A stretch of 64,000 nt of DNA from Rhizoclosmatium globosum (Eukaryota > Chytridiomycota > Chytridiomycetes > Chytridiales > Chytriomycetaceae), in the NCBI GenBank assembly GCA_002104985.1, contig MCGO01000035.1:371431-435430 (forward strand), read 5' to 3'. The notes below the pieces were generated by a model. It ran no database searches and had not been told where the DNA came from. It saw only the letters and a list, made by a program, of their open reading frames with translations. Shown here piece after piece: positions 1-11,069 of the stretch (position 1 is its first letter; every line of letters starts with the position of its first letter). The position numbers and the translations under genes were made by a program.

Positions 1-902
1 TCACTACCACCACTCACACTACTCGTAACACTTTCCCTCAAACTGGACCGTCGAGACTGAACACTGCCTCCACTAGCAGCACGACTCTTCAAATGGGTCT
101 CGTAATATTTCTTGGCGCGTTTCGTGTTGGACGCGCCGGTCCTACGTGACTTTCCTTTTTCTGGTTGGAGGGTTTCTTGGTGGTGGTGGTGGTTGTGGTG
201 TAATTCAGGGTCTATGGGGGGTTGAGATGTTGATTCAGGGTGGGGGTTTTGGGTGTGGATGGAGTGGGTGGATTGTGTGCGGGACATTGATTGGAGGGTG
301 TTGTTTATTGAGGGTTCTTGTGCGTTTGAGGGATTAGGGTTGATGGTGGTGGTGGAAGGGATGCGGGAGACAACTGCTGCGATTCGGATGTAGTCTGTCG
401 GTGAAGCAATACCATGTTCAACGGCTTTTAGGAAGGGAGTTAGTGTTGGATCGAGGGTTGAGTGTGTTGGAGGAGAGGGTTGTGAATGAATAGGTTGAAT
501 TGGTGGTGGCTGGATTGATGGTTCTGTTGCTGATATAGTCGATGGTGGTGGCTGATTCGGAGTCAAAAGTGAAGTAGGACACTCATAAGATACGTGGATA
601 ATATCGCATTTGACTGGCGGACTTTCCATACTTTCAATGTCTTTTGAGGGATACTCTGCCAGCCTGGTCCTAGGCCGCATTCGACGGAGAAGAACAAGGT
701 ACACTGCAACAACTAGGCCTGTCACGATCGCACAGCTGATGAATGAGATTACACTGATCAAGCCAGTGCTGAGTTCGGTCATGTTTGGAATTCGCACCAA
801 ACAGTTGGTTTCAGTTAGACAGTGATGATGGTTGTGATGCTTGGTCCTTTTGGAAAGACTTTGTGTGTCTAAAAAGGTCCTTACCTTCTCGCCGCGAACC
901 AT
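1..902 (-). CDS. Single-pass membrane protein, 3' end outside the window
   Basis: Open reading frame on the minus strand running off the left edge, so the C-terminus is missing; about 300 residues are visible. Translation from the ATG at 902 (alternative ATG at 782) gives a short His/Cys-containing N-terminus, then one hydrophobic segment (SVISFISCAIVTGLVVAVYL) followed by basic residues RRMRPR, as expected for a membrane anchor with a cytoplasmic tail. The tail is Pro/Ser/Thr/His-rich with a poly-His run and an Arg/Ser-rich patch near the edge. No signal peptide is evident. The overall design matches the other single-pass genes of this window but none of their cytoplasmic boxes is visible. 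Function unknown; a surface receptor or adhesin is only an inference. Confidence 0.6.
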   Translation of the reverse strand, partial: MVRGEKVRTFLDTQSLSKRTKHHNHHHCLTETNCLVRIPNMTELSTGLISVISFISCAIVTGLVVAVYLVLLRRMRPRTRLAEYPSKDIESMESPPVKCDIIHVSYECPTSLLTPNQPPPSTISATEPSIQPPPIQPIHSQPSPPTHSTLDPTLTPFLKAVEHGIASPTDYIRIAAVVSRIPSTTTINPNPSNAQEPSINNTLQSMSRTQSTHSIHTQNPHPESTSQPPIDPELHHNHHHHQETLQPEKGKSRRTGASNTKRAKKYYETHLKSRAASGGSVQSRRSSLRESVTSSVSGGS

Positions 903-1212
903 CGGCTACTATCATTCAAACTGAAATGCAACAGAGCAGATAACCCAAAAATTGCAAAAACAAAATGAGGCATTTCATTTTTCAATACATCACTTAGACA
1001 CACATAGAAGTTTTAACGTAACATTTAGTGTGTGTACTATAGTAAAATGATGTATGGAGAAAAGGAAGAGGGAAGCAACAAGAAACAAAAACAAAACAAC
1101 AATAACCTGTCAATCAAGGACACTGTGAACAAACACAAAATCAACCAACATTCAATGAACTGAAAAACAACCAAACAAGAAAGGCACTACCCCTAATTAA
1201 CGAAGGTCAAGC
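903..1212. other. Intergenic, AT-rich, no gene seen
   Basis: About 310 bases between two minus-strand genes. It holds A-rich stretches consistent with UTRs of the flanking genes; no credible ORF, tRNA or repeat was seen. Confidence 0.5.
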
Positions 1213-2857
1213 TTACTTGGTAGAGTATCTAGGAACTTCATCTCCAGCAGTGTACCCAGGAACATCCTCCTCCTGCTGTTGTTGGCTCTGCTGCTGCTGA
1301 TCCTTAATATACTCAGCCTCCTTCGCCAACTTTCTCTTCATCTTCTCTTCATGCTCCAACTCTTCCTGCGTCAACCCCTCATTTCCACCCTGCTCCGCAC
1401 GTTGGTACGCCATTGTGGAGGCACCCACAACGACAACAGGGGCTTCGTAGGCAGCGATGGCGGGCGTGATGGATGCGGCTTGTGCTTGTTGGGCTTCCAC
1501 GAACTCTTCGTATGTTTCAAAGTCGGCGGCGTTGAGGGTTCCGACGCGGATGGATTGGGTGCGGCCGTTGGAGACTGCTACGTATTCTTCGGTTTCGGTC
1601 ATGTTTGTGACGACGGCGCCGTTGCTGTTGCCGTTGCTGGAGGATTGGAGGGGGATTTGGGGTTGGGGTTGTTGGTAGTATTGTTGTTGGAGTTGTTGTT
1701 GTTGGGCGACGTAGGCTTCGTAGGCGCCTGGGTTCTCGGCAAAGTATTGTTGCCATTGGGCAGAGTAGTCTGGTTGGCCGTTGGCATCAACTGGAACTTG
1801 TTGTTGTCCCTGTTGTTGCTGGTAGTATTGGGAGTAGTCCGCTTGTTGTTGGTAGTATTGTTGTGGCGGGTAGGTGTATTGTTGTTGCTGCTGCTGTTGT
1901 TGTTGTTGGTACTGAGTGATCGAAGCGGCTCCGATGGCGGCAGCTCCGACAACTGGAGCGGCACCTGCAGTAACGTAACCTTGTTGTTGAACTTGTTGCT
2001 GTTGTTGGAGTTCAGTTGAAGCAGCAGCGTAGGCAGCTTCTGTGGTTGGAGTGTTGGTAGCAGAGCGACCCAACTTTTGAGCCTATTCATAATTTAATGT
2101 TAGTGTTATTGGTATGGAAAAATGAATTGTTGATCAGGGTCCTTGATGAGTGGCTGTTGCAACTTTGGTACTTGACATGGCATCACTTCCATCTAGCGGT
2201 TACACTCTGCCATCTTTCGCCCACTGGCACTCAATCCATTCTATTTGATCACTTTGCATTCATCTTTTGGTGGTTCTGACAGTTGCCGCCAAGCAGTGTT
2301 CATTGCTGCCAATCAATCTGAGAAAGCGGCATGCCCCAATAACAACAACCCTTATCGTCGACTTCCGCCACAGCCGCACAGCCACTACCGGCTCCATCCA
2401 CCACCACCTACTACTAACCAATGCACTGCTAACTAACTAACTAACTAACCTGGACTCTCGGGGCACTCACAGGACCCTGGCCGTACACCTGATCGAATGC
2501 ATCTGGATTTGCGGCTCTGCGTCTTGTCTTTGTGCACCAGGAAATGAGGCCGATGATGACGATGGCACCGACGACACCGCCCGCAATTCCCGCAATCAAA
2601 CCGACGTTGACGCTTGCCCCGGAGTCGTTTGAGGCAGACGCCGTTGTTGTTGCGGCGGACGACGTTGCGGTGGCGGTGGCGGTTGTTCTGATGAGCGATG
2701 TCGTTGTTGTTGATTGGGCGGCGGCCGTCGTTGTTGTTTGGATGGCGGCGGCGGTGGTGGTGGTTGTGGTGGTGGTGGTCGTCGTCGTTGGGACGATGGC
2801 TGCGAGTGTGGTCGTTGTCGTCGAGGTCGTTGTCGTCAGTTTCGTGAGTGTGGACAT
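1213..2857 (-). CDS. Thr-rich single-pass membrane protein with Gln-rich tail and W-x-x-Y-F box (family B)
   Basis: Two exons on the minus strand: 2857-2450 and 2082-1213, intron 2083-2449 with donor CCAG/GTTAGT and acceptor AATAG. The intron (367 nt) is much longer than others here. The spliced protein is about 425 aa. The N-terminus is a Thr-rich low-complexity region with a TTTTTTTTTTTT run (mucin-like, probably O-glycosylated), then one TM segment (GLIAGIAGGVVGAIVIIGLI) and basic residues KTRRR. The cytoplasmic part is Gln/Tyr-rich with many QQQ and YYQQ repeats and contains DYSAQWQQYFAENPGAYEAY, a box repeated in neighbours at 27.5, 28.9, 30.6, 32.9 and 34.2 kb. No signal peptide is visible, so an N-out type III topology is inferred. 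Function unknown; a surface sensor or adhesin whose tail recruits cytoplasmic partners is plausible. Confidence 0.75.
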
Positions 2858-3079
2858 GGTGGTGCTGTTTTGGATGGGTTGTTAGTTGTCTGTCGATTGG
2901 AAGGGAGACAGTCTTGGGGGACAACGAACGTTTCAACTCAAATATAAAGGTTCAAATTAATACATGAAAACGAATAAGAAATTAAAGAAGAAGAAAAAAG
3001 AATTGAAATTACTTGCTTTATTTCTTCTTTTTGCCAAAATTAATTAGCAAGGAAAAGGAGTGTCTATATTTCGAATCAA

Positions 3080-3856
3080 ATGCGACCTTTAATTGCAGTA
3101 ACGGCAACAAGAACTCTCCGAAGCAGCTTGAGGATCAGTAACAATGCTGCAAATGAAGTTGCAGCCATTACAAAGCCAAAGAAGAGGGCTCAATCAAAGA
3201 CTTCATCAAAGAAGTCCTCACCAAGTCCTCAATCTGCTCAGGTCGTTCCAATGAAAACTGCGACTGATTCAAATGGTATTACCCGCTGTTCCTGGTGCAC
3301 AAACGATCCAATCTATCAGTTCTATCACGACAACGAATGGGGAAACTCGCCAATCACAGACGACCGTCTTCTATTTGAACTTCTGTGTCTCGAAGGGGCT
3401 CAAGCTGGTCTCTCCTGGATAACTATCCTCAAACGAAGGCAAAACTACAAGGATGCTTTCGACGACTTTGATCCTTCCATTGTGGCAAAGTACACTGCTG
3501 ACAAAATCAATCAACTCATACAGAATGACGGCATCATTCGCAACAAACTAAAGATTCAGTCTGCCGTGACAAACGCGAACGCTTTTTTGAAGGTCCAGAA
3601 AGAGTTTGGGACATTCTCGGAATACTTGTGGGGGTTTGCTCCGGAAGGTGGTCCTACTGCTCATTTGAATGAAGGAAACAAGTGTCGTGCTGTGAGTCCG
3701 GAATCTGAAGCCATGAGTAAAGATTTGAAGAAGCGTGGGTTCATGTTTGTGGGTCCTACCATCTGTTATGCGTACATGCAATCTATTGGTATGGTGAATG
3801 ATCATCACGTTGATTGCTTCTTGTATCCCAACAAAGAAAAAAGTCAGAGTGACTGA
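3080..3856 (+). CDS. DNA-3-methyladenine glycosylase I (TagA family)
   Basis: Intact single-exon gene, 258 aa. The family removes 3-methyladenine from alkylated DNA as the first step of base excision repair. Residues from about 72 match the whole family domain: RCSWCTNDP at the start, YHDNEWG, LLFELLCLEGAQAGLSWITI with the catalytic-site Glu, a RNKLKIQS segment, and NDHHVDCF near the C-terminus. The first Cys, the His of YHDNEWG and the HH..C pair are the expected zinc ligands of bacterial Tag enzymes. The ~70-residue N-terminal extension is rich in Arg, Ser, Lys and Ala and could be an organelle-targeting or nuclear sequence, which is inference. The gene lies between a minus-strand membrane protein and a plus-strand permease; nothing suggests co-regulation. 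Confidence 0.93.
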   Translation: MRPLIAVTATRTLRSSLRISNNAANEVAAITKPKKRAQSKTSSKKSSPSPQSAQVVPMKTATDSNGITRCSWCTNDPIYQFYHDNEWGNSPITDDRLLFELLCLEGAQAGLSWITILKRRQNYKDAFDDFDPSIVAKYTADKINQLIQNDGIIRNKLKIQSAVTNANAFLKVQKEFGTFSEYLWGFAPEGGPTAHLNEGNKCRAVSPESEAMSKDLKKRGFMFVGPTICYAYMQSIGMVNDHHVDCFLYPNKEKSQSD

Positions 3857-4020
3857 GAATTAAGAATAAAAAAGTGGAGTAGTGTACCGCAAGATTTTCC
3901 CTTCATTGGATTTACAAAAATGGTCATGCTTTCGTTCTCCCGCAAGCAGATTCAGTTACGCCCACCTCCCATCCACTCCACATTTTCAACACCCTTCCTT
4001 GACTAATCTCTTTAAAAAAA

Positions 4021-5880
4021 CCACGCGCGCACAGACTCTCCAAAGAAGAAGACGAAATCCAATCAAACCCAAACATCCTCCCGAAACTCGGATCAACGCT
4101 CTTTCTCTGGTCAATCATGTTTTCCATCATCATGAACGCAGACTGGAGTGAAGAGTTGCGACTCGGGTACGGATCGCTTGTTGTCGGGTGCGCGATGGGA
4201 TGTGTTCTGTTTTGGTGTTTGACGGTTGTGTTGGTGGAACTTATGGCTGCGTTTCCGTTTACTGTATGGACTCCCTTTTCCCTTTAAAAATGTTTTTGAG
4301 GTTCAAAGTAACTTACTGGTAGGGGGAGGAATTTTAGGGTGGGACGGCGTTGTACACGCGTGCTGCGTTTGGGAAGGTGATGGGGCATATTGCGGCTCAG
4401 TGTCAGATTTGGGAATTGGAACTTAACTGTGTGTCGTCTTTGATTAATTTGGTGGGGAATATTACGTCTCCGGTTTGGTCGACGATGGGGACAAAGTATG
4501 ATGGGTTGTGGTGGGCGGTGTGTATGGTTGGATGTCTGGCTTTCATTGGGATTTCTACGCGTTGGTTTATAAGAGTGATATGCTTACTTGCCGTCTTGGA
4601 AGCCGCGGTAATTATCGACGAAGGAGGGTATCTGTCAAACTACTAATAACCCATCAAAAAACCAGGCCTTCACACTCGCCCCATTAATATTGATCCCAAA
4701 AGTAGACATTCAATGGGGTGTTGCAAACGCCAGCAACACACCCATCGACCAGTTTACAGGTGTCTCTACAAAAACACTATTCCCCACCGGAATTCAAGGT
4801 ATCCTCCAAGTCCTACCCATCGCAGTTTGGGTCTTCCTCGGCATCGACGGAATCACTCTCCTCTCCCAAGAAACACACAACTTTCCCAAATCAGGTCCGC
4901 GTGCAATTGTACAGTTCATGGCAACTTCCACAATCATATATTTCTTGCAGATCATTATATGTCCACTTGTTTCTCCTGGTGTGTCGAAAGTCGGGTTTGG
5001 CTCGTCGCAGACGATTTTGACACAGAGTTTGATGAATCAGTTTCCGAATAGTCAGACACTGATCATCTGTGTTTATTCTTTGATCCAGAATGTTATTGGG
5101 CTTTGGGCGAGTGTGCATTTGTTGTCACGGCAGATGATTAGCGTTGAGTTGTTTTAGTATTTGGAGAATTTAGCTGATGACTGAAATAGTTGGGATACAT
5201 CCGATATTGGCCGTCTTTTGTTATAACGACAAAATATCACATGCCAAGAAGCGGTCGTCTCATATCTCGCGAAGTGCCTTGGTTCGCGCTCTTGATTGAA
5301 TCTGGATGGATCTTAATCACAGCTGCCATCCAGAGCGCCCTCCCATTCACACCCATCTCTGTGTTTATCGTCACAGGAGCAAGTTTGTATAGCATCGCCG
5401 TGAGCATATTCCTCTTTCTTGCATGTAAGGGAACGCCTCAGAAACAATATATATATTTTTTTTGTTTAAAGACTCTCGTAAATAACAGATATTCGCCTTC
5501 GATACGTTGGCCTCCACCGTCCCATCAAATACACGTTCACATTACCTTGTGCGATCCTCGGCCTCATCATCGCAGGAATCACAGTCGTAGTTATGGCCGG
5601 GAATGCCGATTACCGAACCGCGTTTTGGATCTGTATCGCCAAATTATGTGTGGAAGTTGCGATATATCTTGCTGTGCAGTGGTGGCTTCGGAAACGTGTA
5701 AAGAGGGTCAAGACTGTTGTTCCGATTCTGCTATTCTCAAGCGACAATGTTCTTGACGTTGGGGAACGCGAGCGTCGAAAGGATGATGAGGTTTTGGAAG
5801 AGGCATATGATATTTGTGACACCGGAATGGATCCAGAGAAAAGCGATAGTTTTCAAAAGCATGTATTGAACTTAGAATGA
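4021..5880 (+). CDS. APC-superfamily amino-acid/ethanolamine-type permease
   Basis: Multi-exon gene. Introns inferred at 4264-4337, 4608-4665 (branch TACTAATAAC), 5143-5189 and 5425-5488; each restores the frame. Exons encode about a dozen hydrophobic segments. Family hallmarks are a first TM region around LWSIMFSIIMNADW, then LMAAFPFTGGTALYTRAAFG typical of TM3 of APC transporters, IQGILQVLPIAVWVFLGIDG, and ETHNFPKSGPRAI in the loop after TM6. These fit the ethanolamine permease/GABA permease-like branch of proton-coupled amine or amino-acid uptake at the plasma membrane; substrate is inferred only. The 5' end is uncertain: the frame is open upstream of the ATG at 4117 to about 4012 and homology begins before that ATG, so a short first exon is probably missing. 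The C-terminal tail is acidic and cytoplasmic. Confidence 0.82.
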
Positions 5881-5913
5881 AGCATTAAAACGAATTTAAA
5901 GAAATTGAATTTG

Positions 5914-7650
5914 TCATTGTCCGTCAGTGGTACTTCCTGCTTCTGCCATTATGGAATCGGGATCTGATGCGCTCACAGTTGGCCTACTTCTCGAAATGCG
6001 AGGTGTCGGATTGAGGCTGGAAAGTCGAGGCGTTATAGGAAGTGGTTTGTTTCTTACAGCAGGTTGAGGAGCGACAATGACAGGCTCGGAAGCTTCTTGT
6101 GTCGGTTGGTTCGCAGAGAAGTCAGGTGGAGGGCCCGGAGGTGGAGCAGGGTTAACGTATTGAATTTGAGCTCCTGTAATCGGTGGAGGCGGTTGAGTAA
6201 ACAACACTGGTGGAGGAATATTGTGGTGATGATGATCGTAAACGTTAAATATAGGCGCCGGCCCCATGGGTGGGAGCGGCTGGTGTAATTGCTCTGTTGT
6301 AACAACTTCTTCCGGAAGCGTTTGTTCATATCCAGGCTGAGGTTGCTGCATGACCGGCATTAATGGCGGTGGCTGATTTGGATCTTGGGCCACCATCCCA
6401 GACGCTAAGGCTTGATCCCTTTCCATGGTGTCAACTTTGTTCATCATATCAAGCCAGTCCAAGTTATGTTTTGTAGGAGATCCTGCAGCTTCAGGGCTCC
6501 CGGCTGCACCAGGCGGTGACTTTGGGGTTACACCTCCAACCTCTTCATCCGAATCTCTTCGTTTAGGTTGAGGTAAGAAAGCTGCAACAGCAGCTCCCAT
6601 GGTGGTACCTTTTCTCTTGGAATAAACAAATAGTCCAATAAGAGCACAAGTAAGCGCGACAGCAATGGTTGAGCCGGCAATGAGACCTGCGTTTGATCCG
6701 TTATCAACAGGAGTTGCATTTTCGTTGCTCAAATCGGATGATCCTGCCGTTGTTTGTATGGTCTTTACAAATGTCGTTGGCGCCACTGTCAGAAGTGCTG
6801 GCATAGATGATGTCACAGAGGAAGACACAGTTTGTTGAAGGGAATTTGAAGTTGACGACGACGTTGATAGTGATGACATACTTTGCACAAATGTTGTTGG
6901 ACTGGAAACGAGCCGCGAAGAAGAAATCAATGACGAAATTGAAGCAAAAGAAGTTGTTTGCCCAACTGTTGAGCTTAGTGTTGTCAAAGGGTTATAGGTT
7001 TTACTGGTTATTGCAAGCTGACTTGTCACAGATGACATAATCGTCGTCAAAGGTAAAGTCGTGGTTGAAGTGGTGGTTGATGTGGTCGAAGTAGTGGTTG
7101 AAGTAGTACTTGTTGAAGTTGTTGTAGTGCTAGTAGTTGAAGTTGTGCTCGTGGTTGTGGTACTTGACGTTGTGGTCTTTTCAAGTTTTGCTGGACTCGT
7201 TATTGCTGTCAGGCTAGAAATGCTGGTGTTGATGGTTGTTATTGCTGGAGTATTTGGAGATGTGGAAATTGAACTTAGAACAGAGGAACTGAGAGCTAAG
7301 CTACGTGAAGTTATCAAAATACTCGTTGAAAGGACACCACAGACATTGGTTGCAAGTCCTGGAAAGCATCCAGGACGGCTCGGATTTGTGCAATCATACG
7401 CGTCGTTACAATATTCATAACAGTTATTATTTGCATCCGGAATAGAGGCACCGCAACGTTGTGAGGGATCCTTTTGTCCTTTACTTGACGAAGTTGTTGT
7501 CAAAATGGACGACGATGGTGAACAGCTTGGTAACGACGCATAACAAGAAGGTCTTGACGAAGTCTTGCAATCAGAGTTGGTTTTACAAGTCTCATAGCAG
7601 TTATTCGCCGCATCGGTCCACGAAGACCCGCAGCGAACTGTGTTGGACAT
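5914..7650 (-). CDS. Cys-rich repeat, mucin-like single-pass membrane protein
   Basis: Intact single exon, about 578 aa from the ATG at 7650 (the frame is open a few codons further). The N-terminus carries two Cys-rich repeats with the pattern RCG-x-S-x2-DA-x-NNCYE-x-C-x4-DC-x5-SRP-x-C-F/Y, the first beginning MSNTVRCGSSWTDAANNCYE. Short modules starting CG-x-SW-x-DA occur in surface proteins of oomycetes and zoosporic fungi and may bind carbohydrate; that assignment is inference. A ~200-residue Ser/Thr mucin-like stalk follows, then one TM segment (AGLIAGSTIAVALTCALIGL) with a SKRKG stop-transfer sequence, then a ~230-residue Pro-rich cytoplasmic tail with PPPP runs that could bind SH3 or WW domains. 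No signal peptide is seen. The 3' end faces the permease gene (convergent, 33 nt apart). Confidence 0.78.
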   Translation of the reverse strand: MSNTVRCGSSWTDAANNCYETCKTNSDCKTSSRPSCYASLPSCSPSSSILTTTSSSKGQKDPSQRCGASIPDANNNCYEYCNDAYDCTNPSRPGCFPGLATNVCGVLSTSILITSRSLALSSSVLSSISTSPNTPAITTINTSISSLTAITSPAKLEKTTTSSTTTTSTTSTTSTTTTSTSTTSTTTSTTSTTTSTTTLPLTTIMSSVTSQLAITSKTYNPLTTLSSTVGQTTSFASISSLISSSRLVSSPTTFVQSMSSLSTSSSTSNSLQQTVSSSVTSSMPALLTVAPTTFVKTIQTTAGSSDLSNENATPVDNGSNAGLIAGSTIAVALTCALIGLFVYSKRKGTTMGAAVAAFLPQPKRRDSDEEVGGVTPKSPPGAAGSPEAAGSPTKHNLDWLDMMNKVDTMERDQALASGMVAQDPNQPPPLMPVMQQPQPGYEQTLPEEVVTTEQLHQPLPPMGPAPIFNVYDHHHHNIPPPVLFTQPPPPITGAQIQYVNPAPPPGPPPDFSANQPTQEASEPVIVAPQPAVRNKPLPITPRLSSLNPTPRISRSRPTVSASDPDSIMAEAGSTTDGQ

Positions 7651-7730
7651 TTTTGAAGGCCAAATTGAGAACAATGAAGGAGAAACAATGAACTTTGAAC
7701 AATGAGCTTAAAATATCTTTAAGCAATTTA

Positions 7731-10700
7731 TTAATAATTATCCATTTGGCTCGGCCGCCTATCCATAAATAATCGTGCTGTTTGCTCCATGCGGACTTTA
7801 GCCATTCGGGCTTCATAGATTTTATCTATTCGGAGTTTCATATCATCAAACTCGAGAAGAATCGCATTAAAATCTTTTGCTGAAAGTGTGTACATTTTGC
7901 AGACGGTTGCAGCAACTACCGACGCAGTTCGAGGAATATTCGCGATCAGAGCGACCTCTGAAATATCGTTTAACTTTGACGGATAATTAGTCTTACTTAA
8001 ACTTACCTCCAAAGAATCCACCATCTGAAAACGATGAAACTTGCTGGTTGTTTACCAATATATCAACTTTCCCTGTGAGTATAAAATACATTTCCGTAGC
8101 TTGCTCCCCCTGACTTATTATCACATCTCCGGGGATGAAATAAACAGGAACCAATGCAGTGGAAATTTTCCCAATATAAAGTGCGTCACGACCATCACCA
8201 CGCTCTCGCTTCAAGAATGGTACTTTTTCAATCAACTGCTTGCAGTTGATAGCGGCGAGTTCCTGGCATTTTTTATGAGTCGATTCAAGCCGAATTAACG
8301 CCAACTTACACGACGTAATGAATGATTCAAATCCGCCAACAGATTCATTTCTTCGAAGTATTTACCCTTGTACTTAAATTCATAGTAATTGAGTAATCTT
8401 CGCTTGGTATCGTTGTCAATATTTTTCCAAGTCAGATATTCAGTCAGTTCGTCGACTTTTTGCCGATAAAGGCTTCCAGATGCATCGTAACTGATTGCAG
8501 CACTTGAAATTAGTCCGACCAATGTTGCATACTAACAATTGTTAGAGCAGAAACTGCGAGAAGGGGAAAACCTTACCAATAGCGCTCCGATAACAATGAA
8601 AACCATTGTCGCCGCTTGTTCAAGCAGAGTTTCTGGCTTAAAAGTTAGCTGGAAAATATTTCCAATCGACTGAGTCAACATCCAAGTATAACGTTCTGAA
8701 ATCGGTGCAGCATTGATTCCTCCGGGATAAAATTGCCAATGTGAAAACTGCGAGTCCCACGTTTGAAAATTGTATATCTTTCCGAGATAATACAAAATGC
8801 ATGTTTGGAGATGTACAAAGTAGAGAACCGCTGCACCGACTGGAAGCATACGTGTTAAAATATTTCCGATACCAAGGATGGAATTTAGTTTCCGATTGAG
8901 GACTATAAGCATCGGGGCTCTTGCCAACATATGAGGGAAGTGTATCATGCGGATTAAATGAATCAAGGTGAATGGAAGGTTGTCTTGCCCAAGTGGAAGA
9001 AATATCGCAAACGGAATCAATGAGATTATATCAAGCAGTAAATATCGTTTCATGTATTCCCAAGCCCATATGTTGCACTGCGGACGCTTGACTTTGTTAC
9101 GAGTATCTGTCTTTTGTGGTGGTAATGGAGTTATGGCGCAAATGATTGTATCTAAACAGAAAACGCCAAAAATAATAAATTCTTGCGCCATAATGGTATC
9201 TACAGTGTCATTGTACGCGATTTGATAAGGAATCACTATCAATATTACCGCATAGAAACCTGGAAATGATAGTTAAACCAACAAAAGCACAACAGATAAA
9301 CTCACAAATCAAGAAGAAATTTAAAATAACGCAAAATAGGGACATTGGGTGGAATCCATCTGTCCATAAATTGTGTGGCCTGAAATCGGTTTGGTGGTAC
9401 AACTCCATTGAAATAAAACGACCATCGTCGCCAAACGCTGGACACAGAAATATCCAATGTAGCTTGTATTTTATCGTATTATAAGACTCTACAGTAGGTA
9501 ATTGTGGGGAAGGAGGCGATTGTGCTTCGAGTTTTTGATTCAATTGCTCAATATCAGGTAGAGCTGTGATAGCAAGCGAGGAAATAATCTCAAATCTACC
9601 AGGTGTCCTGTCCGATTGAAGCACAGTTTTTTTAACCTTGTTCCATTGTTGCCGAGCCTTTGCCTTTTTCTCTTCAGGTGTTGTCTGGAGTTCCGGAAAC
9701 GCTGCAGTAACAATGCTTGAGAATCCGGGATCTAATGCTTGAGATTGTCGTCTGATAGTTTCTGCACGAAGTTGTTCCCACTTTTTGCCAACTTGTAACT
9801 TTGGAACTTTTAGTTGGACCGCTAAGGAGTCACGGCGCTCGTCATCATATGGTTCCACTTTTCGACTCGCCGCCTTAAAGGTACCTAACCCAGCCTTCGA
9901 AGAACTTTCATATTGAGCATGCTTTTCTTCCGACCCATGTTGTTGAACGTCATTATTGGAATACATGGGCAAACTCTCTGTGCTCTTTGCGCCAACACTG
10001 AAAGCCTTGCTCAACCAAAGACCCAAGTTATTCGCTGATTTTTTTACAATCGATGGACGACGTTTTCTTTCATCAGTTACTGAAACTGTTGGAACTACAG
10101 ATGTGTCATTCGCACCTGGAAGCGTCGGATCACTGAAAACTGCAAGGTTTCTTCGTTCAATAGAACTTGGCTCTCGTTTAGACGCGAGAATATAATCCGT
10201 ACTATCCCATTTCAAACCCATCGTTAAATGCGAATCGGCTGTGCTCACAGTACTCTGAACCCGCTGTGTAAGTCCAATTGAAACCCCAGACGCGGTTGAA
10301 AGAGTATTTTTTGGGCCAGTTTGTGCGAGTGTCAATAAATCTGGGTGATATTGATACCGTGAATGGATGTTGGCTTCAGCGAAGCTAAAACGCCGCGGAG
10401 TCTTTTGTTTCTGACTTGAAATGTCTAATGAAGAGGGAATAACGCTGGGACTTCCGATCGTGGAAACTGCTCTTCCAGTTGGTATAGCAGAATGTGCTCT
10501 TTCTTTTTGAACAATTATCGTCTTATCATCCATATCAGGCTGCTTCTCTTTTCCATCGCTTTTTGATGTTGTTGAAGTAGGTGTATCGTTTGAAAGGGAA
10601 TCAAGTATGTGTGCGATGGTTGTGAGACCCATTTGCATCTGTTTCGACAGCTGGACTACATTTGCTTGTAGCTGATTCTGAATAGATATCAAAGTTTGCT

Positions 10701-10755
10701 GAAGCTCTAGCGCATCTGATAATAGTAGAGCGCGTTGAGCAGTGGGATTGTCCAT
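7731..10755 (-). CDS. Cyclic-nucleotide-gated channel (CNG/HCN-like), atypical pore
   Basis: Five exons on the minus strand with introns at 9260-9305, 8532-8576, 8263-8309 and 7958-8006, all GT-AG and frame-restoring; about 945 aa from the ATG at 10755. Order: long cytosolic N-terminus (~1-440, Ser/Thr-rich with a predicted coil near the start), six TM segments (~480-720), a C-linker (YLTWKNIDNDTKRRLLNYYE) and a cyclic-nucleotide-binding domain. The latter has FIPGDVIISQGE, a phosphate-binding cassette GEVALIANIPRTASV with its conserved Arg, and a final helix. S4 (IHLIRMIHFPHML) has few basic residues. The pore reads SIGNIFQLTFKPE, lacking the GYG of K+ channels and the GET of animal CNG channels. 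The likely role is a cAMP/cGMP-responsive cation channel, relevant to zoospore signalling; ion selectivity cannot be predicted. Confidence 0.88.
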
Positions 10756-11069
10756 TGAAAGAAGGAAGTGATTTACCAAAGACGACACGTTCAGGCGGAA
10801 GATTTACAGCCAACAACTCAATAACTAATTCCCGGAAGGATGATTTAAGGGTTCATGATGTGGTAGACACAAGTTTTTCTACGGCCTATATCACAACACT
10901 GGATCCACGGAGACTTTTGAATCAGCCTTAAGTAACTCACGGCAAGCTAGCAAGTAGGTAATCAAGTAATATAAAGCTCCAACTCACCCAGAAAAATACT
11001 CAAATTGTGAGACGCAATTTCTTGATCAACGCTGTCAAAAAAAAATTTGCAGGTTTCCACCTTCCAATT
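10756..11069. other. Divergent intergenic region
   Basis: About 310 bases between the start of the minus-strand channel gene and the first gene of the plus-strand DDFFDD array. It should hold both promoters. No repeat, RNA gene or recognised operator was seen. Confidence 0.45.

Noticed and set aside
1279..2019. Long plus-strand Leu/Val-rich ORF opposite the Gln-rich gene
   Set aside because: It is the antisense of CAA/CAG repeats (read as Leu/Val). The minus-strand reading has the splice sites, TM and the box shared with other genes.
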